Source: Branchiostoma belcheri
Taxonomy: Eukaryota > Chordata > Leptocardii > Amphioxiformes > Branchiostomatidae
Direction of reading: 5' to 3'
Length of the DNA: 64,000 nucleotides
NCBI RefSeq assembly: GCF_001625305.1
Contig: NW_017803962.1
Span: forward strand, 41,886-105,885
Shown: positions 56,004-64,000 of the stretch, in pieces
How positions within the stretch are numbered: the first letter of the stretch is position 1
How the letters are laid out: the number at the start of each line of letters is the position of its first letter
The notes under the pieces: model-generated
Database searches by the model: none
Told to the model about the DNA's origin: nothing
Seen by the model: only the letters and a program-made list of their open reading frames with translations
Translations under genes and position numbers: made by a program

Positions 56004-56526
56004 GTCTAGTAGTTACGTACAAACGCTACCGAAAACATAACCTTCAATGCGAAGGTAATGCACCTCTGGCTTTGACATTGAAGGACTTGTTACCCAATAT
56101 AACGTTAACCTACACCTAAACCTTACCGGTTTGCCCGTGAAACAGGGTCAGACTGAGAACAGCAGCCACGCCCACTACAACGGCAGTTGTAAGCTTTGGC
56201 CATGTCGTTGCCCAGCCAACAAGACGCCCTACTTCCTGGTGCTGTTCATTAGCCAGGAGAATCATGAAGTGGGCCAGTCGCACCCAGGACTTCCGATCGT
56301 CTTCTTCCATCTTCGCCATAGTGAGCAGAATTCTGGGGTCTGTGCCACAGAGCTCTCGAATCCTACGGTTCAGTTCGTCGACCGGAGTATTTGACAGTGA
56401 CTTTCCCGCTACAAAACGGGCCGGCTCGGCAGGTAATGGGTACATTGTGGGACTGCCGGCTTGCTGTATCGCCTCGAGAAAGTTCTTGTTCCTCAGAGAG
56501 GCTCCTGGTACCAAAGTAGTTGCCAT
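54433..56526 (-). CDS. Membrane-anchored short-chain-collagen-C4-like protein, copy B (three exons)
   Basis: Exons: 56127-56526, 55490-55561 and 54433-54914, giving 317 residues. Exons 1 and 2 have exactly the same lengths as in copy A (400 and 72 bp) with the same phases. The middle exon reads GGAVYVRWGRKTCPDSLG and exon 3 starts VAGGTWYDQSGGGTNYQC. Exon 1 differs from copy A at only a few residues, including S/N at 46, T/I at 66 and F/L at 112. Exon 3 differs more, mainly around WGRYLDGVEEYKAY and near the C-terminus (CPNYEEGREL). All Cys of copy A are kept. It is predicted to be a type II membrane protein with an extracellular C4-like domain and no collagen triplets. Intron 1 carries a 200-bp (AC)n tract at 55801-56000. 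Start choice: MATTL is the first ATG after an in-frame stop. Confidence 0.85.
55764..56002. repeat. (AC)n microsatellite in intron 1 of C4-like copy B
   Basis: An AC-rich tract with GC, AT and AG interruptions, at the same intron as the (AC)n and gap of copy A. Confidence 0.9.
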
Positions 56527-56987
56527 TTCTTGTCCCAAAACGACAATACCAGTCGGCTGTTACAAAATGGCGCCTCAAGTAAGTACTAGTAAGAGGTCAC
56601 GGATCGAGACAATGTAGGTAACAAGATCTAGCAACAACAAATGTCTGCATGGTAACACGACTCAAACACCTGGCCACTATTCCAAGGGTTACGCGGAGTT
56701 CGTTTCACGAGTGTTTCGAGCATTTTGCCAATCCAGCTGACGTCCCCTACAGCATGTTATCTTTTGTTAGTCATGTTATTTCATGGTCATAATAGATTAC
56801 TAATAATCTATCGGCCAAACCTGGACAGCTTCATGTTACACCCCTTCCATTGAATAATAGTAGCGCCCAGGCTGCGCAGGCCCGTGTACTTGGCGGTTCG
56901 GTCATGTGGTGTCAAGATTGGCTTGATAGACATTTTTCTTCATGAATGTCAGCCCCGTGGTCCACCTTACTTACATTGTAATTAAAT

Positions 56988-57366
56988 TAGTCCATGGGCC
57001 AGAGGTGGCAAATTCTCATCATGGTTTTTGAAAAGTAGGGTGTTTTTTATTTGATAGCCATTGCACATTGGTAGCTTTAACCTTGCTATCTGACCTTGAA
57101 CGTTGACCTCATATGGACCGTGTCTTTTTGCACTTATGATGCAAAATATCAAATATGGATATTTTTCAACTTCATTGACTGATAAGACTGGAACCAAGGA
57201 TTACAAAAATGTTAATTTTGTTTCGCTATGTCATTTCTACGAGAAGTTATGAGCTTTTGAAATTCAAATATTCCACAGACACCCTACTTTTCAAAAACCA
57301 TGATGAGAATTTGCCACCTCAGATGGTACCGATATATGAAATTTGGGGGGTCTGGCCCATGGACTA
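56988..57366. mobile_element. TAGTCCATGGGCC inverted-repeat element upstream of copy B
   Basis: The duplicated partner of 53234-53614, with the same ends and flanks and a few single-base differences. Confidence 0.65.
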
Positions 57367-57455
57367 AATGTGGCGATTAGTTCCTTAAATGAAAGCTTAA
57401 ACTGTGGGGAAGTAACAAAAGGCACAATGCTATATTCCAGGATAACAGATAAAGT

Positions 57456-57715
57456 GTGCATGATGTGGGGCCGTGTGGCATAACAGCAGAGTGCCATACT
57501 CAGCTCAGAACCAAGAGGTCCGGGGTCCGAATCCTGCCATGCTACCCATCTTGTACCCTAGGGAAAAGAACTTTACACGACTTTCCTCACTTGACTAAGA
57601 TGAAAAATATTGTCTTTTGTCCTCTGCTCTGGTGGCGGCATAAAAATAAGTTGAAAACTTGAGTGTGCCTTCACCAAGTCTTGTCTTTAAATGTTGAAAT
57701 GAATAAATAAAAAGT
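57456..57715 (+). mobile_element. tRNA-derived SINE upstream of copy B
   Basis: The duplicated partner of 53703-53972. Its B box is mutated (GGGTCCGAATCC), so it is probably silent. Confidence 0.62.
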
Positions 57716-57789
57716 GCGCACCTGCATGTTATAGTCCATCTCTTTCGTGTCAGTCCGCTTTCAAATATTGCTACCAAGCGTCCCGTCCC

Positions 57790-58277
57790 AAAGTTGGGCC
57801 CCAAGGAGTAAGTACAGTCCCATGGAGCTCCTGGACGAAAATTTCGGACAATGTCATGAATCTTTGCCTACTCACATCACATCCTCAAACCCACGAACGA
57901 AAAAATCTGGAATTGGACAAAAACACATAAAAACAAACACACACCAATTAACTCCTGGTGGTAAACGTTTTGAATATATTCTGCACAATTTTATGACCTC
58001 TGACCTCTCAGACATCTATTACAAAATTGTTTTTGGATAATTGTATAGTGTAACATTATTGATTGATGGTTGTATAGTGTAATATTGTTGTAATAATTGA
58101 TGTAATAATTGATGTTTAAAATTGTTGTTAAGTTTTCATGAAGCATAATGGCAATGATAGCAGTTGAAGTAAATGTAAATAATAGTTGTATTTTTATGTT
58201 GTATAGGACTCCAGGAAGAATAGTGATGTACATATTATTCACTAATGGAGATTCCTAAATAAACAAACAAACAAACA
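57790..58277 (+). mobile_element. LINE 3' end
   Basis: A coding tail ending HNFMTSDLSDIYYKIVFG is followed by an AT-rich 3'UTR, CTCCAGGAAGAATAGTGATG and a terminal TAAATAAACAAACAAACAAA. It shares its 3'UTR with the copy at 11620-11935. The protein tail upstream (from about 57790) is less certain. Confidence 0.55.
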
Positions 58278-58864
58278 ATCGAATATTGACAAAGTTTGCC
58301 AGTGAGGCATTAATGAGAGTAGACGAATTATGGGATCGGGTTAGAGCATTCATTTTTGACTTGCAAGTCTTTTATTTAACAGGTTAGACAGGAGGAATTA
58401 GTTCTCTATGAATTTGCAATGGTATATTCCAGAAAGATGAATATATCAGTGAATTAGATATAAGTTATTCCTTATCAATTAGCATTGATTCAAGAGCTGT
58501 TGGCCCTTGCCTTGTCTTGTGCACCTCTGTGCATATATTTGTTGCAGTTGTTTCATCTATTTTACAACAGTTGGTGATTGGCGATTAAGCTACGTGTAAA
58601 AACATTCGCGGGTCCAAAAGGTTGCGGCAGGACGACGCAGGTCCATTCGAAAAGCTGGGATGGGCCAATGAAAGTCCTGGTATGGGCCTAGTGTGAACAA
58701 TAGAATTAACTTTGTGGGGTTTTTTTTTGTGTGGTCGATGTTAAATCAATGTTTAGTAGCACACTCTTATTTGTTGACCAAATGACACGTGACAAGAGTA
58801 ACTTGCAGTCCTTTGTCAACAAGTTTGTTGTCATTTGTTCATACAATGTACTTTGTTTTTTTAG

Positions 58865-59724
58865 GAGATTTCCACTTCCTTTGGGAGGTAGGCAAGTGTG
58901 TACTACTTGCCGACTGGTCCTCGCCAAGGAGCACTGGCTCCGTCGCCTTCCTCAAAGACCTTGTGGACCGGAGGTCTTTGGATTTAAAAGGTACTTGATA
59001 TTATCTTTGTACTAGTTTCATTGGTTTGGTATTTGAATTAATTAAGCTTTTATCACTCCAGGTAGTCTTGTTGTCTCTCCAGGTTGTCTCATATTTCTGT
59101 ATTATGCTGATTTTCCACAAATAGTTAAACTTTAGAAGAATTAAATGTGCTTTAAGTGTTTGAATAGAAGCAAGCTTCAATCACAATGTCCTACAACTCT
59201 TTGTTTATGCTGCTTTACGGGAAGCAACTTCAGCGTGCTGGTTGAGGTCCTGCACCATGCTCACAGTGCGCACCTGACGGCGGCATTGCTGGCCCACATG
59301 AAGATGGAGTCTGATGTTGTATGTGTTGAATATTACGTATTACAAGTTTAGGTTACATTCTTTTCCCACGAACCACATAGATTTTAAGATTGCTCTCCCA
59401 TTGAAGGTGTTGTGTCGTTGTACATGCAAGGAGAGGACGTATGTCTATGCTGATCATTTTAATGTCTTTTAAATCTACAGGTACGAGAATGGGGCAGCCG
59501 TAATTATTGCATACTGGCGATACTGGCTACCAACATTGATTGGAACAGGTCGGAGCCAGTACAGCTCAGACAGAGGCCGCGTTTGGGACATTCAGCGCGT
59601 GTCCGGAGCCGTGCCTGGGGCACATCTACGTTCTGGGACACGCTGGAACTACAATGTATCTAGAACCGTGCCTGACTGCGCACAGTTCTCAACACACAAT
59701 GGCCTTGTCTCGTTCCGTGCTTGA
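58865..59724 (+). pseudogene. Degraded DUF6589-like gene fragment
   Basis: Three coding-like pieces line up in the order seen in DUF6589 proteins, a poorly understood family expanded in cnidarians and amphioxus. Piece 1 (58865-58990) reads GDFHFLWEVGKCVLLADWSS then GSVAFLKDLVDRRSLDLK, with an AG acceptor and GT donor. Piece 2 (about 59218-59318) reads NFSVLVEVLHHAHSAHLTAA then LLAHMKMESDV. Piece 3 (from 59481) reads YENGAAVIIAYWRYWLPTLI then GTGRSQYSSD, continuing open to a stop near 59724. Reading phases of the three pieces do not join cleanly, which points to a decayed or mis-assembled copy. The family assignment rests on remembered motifs (GDFHF.W, AYW.YWLP...GR..Y) and is tentative. Confidence 0.4.
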
Positions 59725-60274
59725 GGGGCGGAGGGGTTTCTTGATAGTCCTGACTCGCATCCAACACCGTCCCTAGAGCACGTTCTTTGATAAACAGAGT
59801 ATGGCAATATACATGTATCTGTTCCAAAAATCCGGAGCTAAATATGTCACCTTTTTCCTTCATTTATGCCACATGCAACGTAAAACACGTCACGTCCGAC
59901 CTATTACAAAGACTTCACACTTAAGCTAGGCATATGTGTCACGTCCTTTTAACGATAACCTAGTTAACGATTTAGTGACTTCAACTTTAGTCAATAGTAG
60001 GACGTGACTTTCCACAGTGAACTGGTGACTATGAACGAGCGACACCTAGCGGAATTTGTATGGGCGGAAACAGGGACTTGAGTCCCACTTTTAACTTCAG
60101 CCACATGTCCCAACACATAGCTTCAGTACACAGTGATCCAGTAAGGCATAACTTCAGTGCATATTAAGTGAACTGATAGCACCTCACTTCATCCACAGTG
60201 AACCAGTAACGCATAGTTTCAGTACAGTGTACTTGTATATGTATAACTTATGTTTATAAAGAGAGGAGGAATAA

Positions 60275-60345
60275 AGGAGATATATAGAAATAGATAGATA
60301 GATGGAGATAGGTAGATAGATACTATAAGATAATAGATAGATATT
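60275..60345. repeat. (TAGA)n-like short repeat
   Basis: ATAGATAGATAGA-type text in the spacer after the DUF6589-like fragment. Confidence 0.6.
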
Positions 60346-61149
60346 GCAGTTTTCCTGGGTAGATATTTAAATTATCCAACAAGGTTGAAATTATCTATGT
60401 CGTGGTCGAGAGTGCTAGCCTGGGCACCATCCATTCCGGCATGCAAATAGGATGGTACCCAGGCTATGAGAGTGCTAATACTGTGGATAAAAGGTTGCCT
60501 CAACGAAGCAAACCTTATGACGGTTTACGAAATCACCTGCACATACAGATTACATAGTCATCATGAAAGTTCATCTGTGTTGGTAGTAATTATAGTAAAA
60601 ATTTTCAGTGACCACTGTCGCCTTCATCAGGCTAATTAATGACCAATCACTTCACGACGTGATCTCGCGAGATCAAGGTTATATAGTGTTTTGGTTTGAA
60701 TTGGTTGTGAATATATTTCTGATGTCAACCTGCACCGGTATGTACATGTAGTTGTATGTGGAGTTTTATATTTAACATTCACCGCTAGCCTGTTACCCGT
60801 GACCTATGAAGTATGAAATAGATAATGGCGATGGTTTCTGGACAGTTTTGGATCCTAACTTTCCTAGATTCTGAGTAGTGTAGGTAAAAGTGTTCTGGTG
60901 CCTGTAACATCAGTGCAGGTATGGCGAAAAAAAGATTAATTTCCACCCCTGACTATGTAGGCAGACAAGCGCAATGCAAACTGTAGCATAGAGTTTGTGT
61001 CTGAGTTTTTTGAGATGGTAACAACATAATGTACCTACGTGTTGGCAATGTACAAAGAAGTAAAATGTCTTAAAGGCAACAACATTATTATTATTATTAT
61101 TATAACTTAAGTAACCGTTCAATCACTAAGTTATGGGAGCGAGTAAGTC

Positions 61150-61229
61150 AGTCAGCCAGTGAGTGAGTGAGTGAGTGAGTGGGTGAATAAGGGAGTGAGT
61201 GTGTGTGTGTGTGTGTGTCGTGTGTGTGT

Positions 61230-61268
<39 letters not shown>

Positions 61269-61293
61269 CGAGTGTGAGCTCGAGTGCGTGAAT

Positions 61294-61344
<51 letters not shown>

Positions 61345-61493
61345 TAATTGAGTGTGTGTGAACGAGTGAGTGAGAGTGAGTGAGTGAGTGTGTAAACGAG
61401 TGAGAGTGAGTGAGTGAATGAATGAGCGAGTTAGTGAGTGAATGTGTGAGTGAGTGAGTGAGTGAGTGAGTGAGTGAGTGAGTGAGTGAGAGA
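61150..61493. repeat. (GTGA)n / (TG)n / (AG)n microsatellite
   Basis: Alternating GTGA, GTGT and GAGA tracts over about 340 bp. It produces a spurious Ser/Leu/Thr/His frame. Confidence 0.9.
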
Positions 61494-63626
61494 ACCATTT
61501 ATTCCTTACAATATAGTTAGGTTACCTACCTATAGTGTTCGACGTTGATTTTTTTTCCTGTTATATCGAAGTTGCCGTCCACAGTAAAGTGTTAATTACC
61601 GTCAGATGAATGTATTTCTGGATGTATCCTGTAGAACTCACTTTGATAACGTTTCTCTTTTGTCATATGTCCGTATGTACCCGACACTGACTACCCGCGG
61701 GTTCTATTAGTAGCAAACCTATTTGCTTGTCTAATTAGTACTGTCCTTCAAAACGCATGCGCGAAGCGCAACTCCTTTTAAGTCAGTCCTGCCTCCGGGA
61801 AGGACGCAAACGTCTTACACAAACCTGTCTCCTTGGCGACTGACGTAGTAACTCGCACAGGTGGAAGAACACCAATTCTACTGTCAGCGAGACCAGGAGC
61901 TGGTGTTCGCTGGACATCCTCCGGTAAGTTCATCATCCTTCATGTTCGTGTGATATGATTCAATTGCTCAATCCAAACTTCTTCTTCTTTTTTTTGGTAT
62001 AAAAACATTCTGCAATCAGACACGATTTGGCGTTTCCTCATCGGCGACTCAGAGTGTGTCTGAACGCTGTTAATGCGGTAGGGTGGTTTTCTATGTATAA
62101 ATCCTGAGATTCAAGTCGATCCGTGGACCTGAAGTGACATGAATGAAGTTCTGACTGTTTTTGAAACAAATAGCTTAAAATTTAGACACGTCAATCGGGA
62201 TCTTTGCCGTATTTCAGTCGATACAGTTGAGTGTAACAAGTCGTACGGCGTGATAGAGCTAGCTGCCGCCGCGCCGAGTGCCTGCGAAGCTGGTGTGTTA
62301 CGCCGAATGGCGGTTATACGGGCTGCACTCATACAGATACAGTCTCTTATCTACATACTGAGTTGAACCCACACTATCCAAATGTGGTTAACGGCTATTT
62401 AGAACATACATGTGTAGTTTAAACAATAATTTTCAATGCTTACTTGTTACTTATCCTCTTCATGCTGAGCATGAAGAGGATAAGTTTTTTCCTCCAGGAT
62501 AGTTTTTTCCTCCATCTTGGTCTTGTGTTGGCAAATTGTGTACCGATCGCCAGGATAATCCAAAATAATAATTTTCAATGTACGCTATGAATCTCGTATG
62601 TGTTGCAATGGCACAACCAACAGGAGGTATTTTAATGGCAGGGAACTGTAAAGGTTAACACATGGGACGACTCCTTTAAAACCTGTTGATGTGTAACATG
62701 AAACGCAGCTAGCCTTGATGTACGTAACGTTCATCGTCTGGGATTAAAGTTGTTTTGTAATGGGATTGATCTTTACCGATCTTTGTCGTTTCCGAGAAAC
62801 GGTACTCGGTGTTTCAATCGTTCTTTACTCATGGCCCAAACCGGCCTATAAAGAGATAGATAGACAGATAGATAAGCAGACAGATATATATATATATCAA
62901 TGGTTTATTTGCATTAACAACTAGAGTTCCACAATCTCATACCTTCGCCAAATGATGTTAATCTTTGTAACTGACAGATTGTTCCCCCTGATTATGCAAA
63001 TAGGATCCTCAATCATTTGCATGAATTGTATCAGTTGATCACATTCTCCACCAAAAAGCAGTCTTATCTTAACAAAGAATGACTTTAATACCAGGCCTTT
63101 CTTCAACAGAGGAGCTTGTAAGAGCGGTTAAATCCTGAGGTTTTTTTTTCAGCATTTGTCACCGACGTTTCGGTTTCTGTAATGCAGATATTCTCTCTAT
63201 CCATTTCTCTCTCTCACACAAACGCAAAAGATATTGAATTTTTGTGATGATCATGAGTCAAAAGCGACAGGATATGTGTTTTGGTGCCAAGGCGGTTATA
63301 GATAGATCGTAAGCAATAACAAAGTCGCGGTAACAGCTTAAAAGTGTTGCCATGGCAGTAACACGCATGCAAGTTCGCATGAAACTCCAGGCAGTTACCA
63401 TAACGAAATTAAAGCATTTACTCATTAATTATGCAAATTAAGTCCTCATTTACATAATCAAAATCAATCAATCAATCAAAATGGTTTAATAATAAAAGAC
63501 ATTGCAGCCAAACAGGTTGAATTCCGCCCTCTGTACATACATATTGTGCAGGACACAATATTTACAACATAGTTTTAAAATAATACATTAGTATCAATTC
63601 TAATATCAGTTATTTCTAATTCATTT

Positions 63627-64000
63627 TCAAGCGTTCAGGATCCGCAACATCGATGGTACATGACTGTTCTTAAACCTCAGAGTTCGGCAGGTCGGTAGGG
63701 TTAGTTCATTAGAATTCCTAAGGGACCGTCCATGTGTTTGTCCCCTGGAAACGGGTACTAACTCAGCAGTTCTTTCAGATGTTGCCATGCTGCTTGCAAA
63801 TTTGGCGCATAAGTGGTCTCGTCTGGTAGCAAGTCTCTTTAGTCCGCAGGCAGTAAGTGCTGTGTTATAGTCTGTGTAAGCCATCCCAAGAATGATACGA
63901 CATGCCCGTTCAATGGCTGCCGTTTGCTGATTAGATAGGCCACAATGCCAAACAGGTACACAGTACTCTAGTACTGGCCTGATAAACCCACAGTATATCG
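63627..64000 (-). mobile_element. Non-LTR retrotransposon (LINE) reverse-transcriptase C-terminus, 5'-truncated by the window edge
   Basis: The minus-strand frame from the window edge reads YCGFIRPVLEYCVPVWHCGL, then NQQTAAIERACRIILGMAY and RLATRRDHLCAKFA, and ends at a stop at 63627. RPVLEY..PVWH, IE..Q/CRIIL and RR..L...F are hallmarks of the region after the palm domain in CR1/L2/Jockey-like elements. Beyond the stop the minus strand is AT-rich and ends in TTGA repeats at about 63465-63480, a typical LINE 3' tail. Confidence 0.75.

Larger units (their letters stand above)
50178..57779. repeat. Tandem segmental duplication carrying the two C4-like genes
   Basis: Copy A runs from about 50178 to about 54031 and copy B from about 54433 to about 57779, in the same orientation. 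Besides the genes, the 5' flanks match closely: 52880-54031 with 56640-57779. Both include an inverted-repeat element, a tRNA-derived SINE, and the closing text TTTCAAATATTGCTACCAAG, after which similarity stops. Introns are less alike: copy A has the N gap and other repeats. Confidence 0.85.
59725..63464. other. Spacer with microsatellites and a possible first exon
   Basis: No supported gene. It contains the microsatellites at 60275-60345 and 61150-61493, a short CAGGT-type hAT fragment at 60880-60950 and a repeat relative from 62925. Around 61860-61923 a GC-richer stretch ends in CATCCTCCG followed by the consensus donor GTAAGT at 61924. This could be the noncoding first exon of a plus-strand gene lying beyond the window; evidence is weak. 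Confidence 0.3.

Noticed and set aside
55564..56040. His/Thr frame and its Cys/Val antisense
   Set aside because: (AC)n microsatellite in intron 1 of C4-like copy B.
61148..61498. Ser/Leu/Thr/His frame of 116 residues
   Set aside because: Translation of the GTGA/TG microsatellite.

Overview
This window is animal nuclear DNA and almost certainly amphioxus (Branchiostoma). Its genes are split into many exons with GT..AG introns. Introns and spacers are full of short inverted-repeat transposons, tRNA-derived SINEs, LINE 3' ends and (AC)n tracts. An assembly gap of Ns lies at about 51572-51862. The genus is inferred from the gene repertoire, repeat style and AT-rich introns; no species can be named from sequence alone.

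Layout. (1) 73-19520, minus strand: the first 16 recognised coding exons (about 1,947 residues) of a senataxin (SETX) homologue. They cover the conserved N-terminal helical domain, a long acidic disordered middle with SUMO-interaction-like motifs, and the start of the pre-helicase region. The helicase core lies beyond position 1. (2) 22336-24979, minus: a two-exon leucine-rich-repeat (LRR) type I membrane protein, followed by a 45-bp coding minisatellite that looks like a repetitive cytoplasmic tail lying in another frame. (3) 25100-32400: a repeat-rich spacer. (4) 32452-47732, plus: a complete 16-exon TTK/MPS1 spindle-checkpoint kinase, 1,054 residues, with N-terminal TPR domain, kinase domain and C-terminal tail. 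(5) 50178-57780: two tandem, recently duplicated minus-strand genes for membrane-anchored proteins with a short-chain-collagen-C4-like extracellular domain. (6) 57780-64000: LINE remnants, a degraded DUF6589-like gene fragment, microsatellites, and a LINE reverse-transcriptase end running off the window.

For every exon-intron structure given here I followed the reading phase by hand across each junction. All 16 SETX, 16 TTK and 3+3 C4-like exons join in frame with GT donors and AG acceptors. SETX (R-loop and transcription-termination helicase) and TTK (mitotic checkpoint kinase) are housekeeping genome-stability genes that happen to be neighbours. The LRR and C4-like genes are lineage-expanded surface proteins. 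Nothing suggests an operon or one joint pathway.

Most interesting points: the LRR receptor whose repeat tail can be joined in frame by a phase-compatible intron; the tandem C4-like pair in which only one copy carries a transposon insertion; two KEN-box sequences in TTK; near-identical TTAA-flanked transposons in introns of SETX and TTK; and a hammerhead-ribozyme-like core inside a palindrome in a SETX intron.
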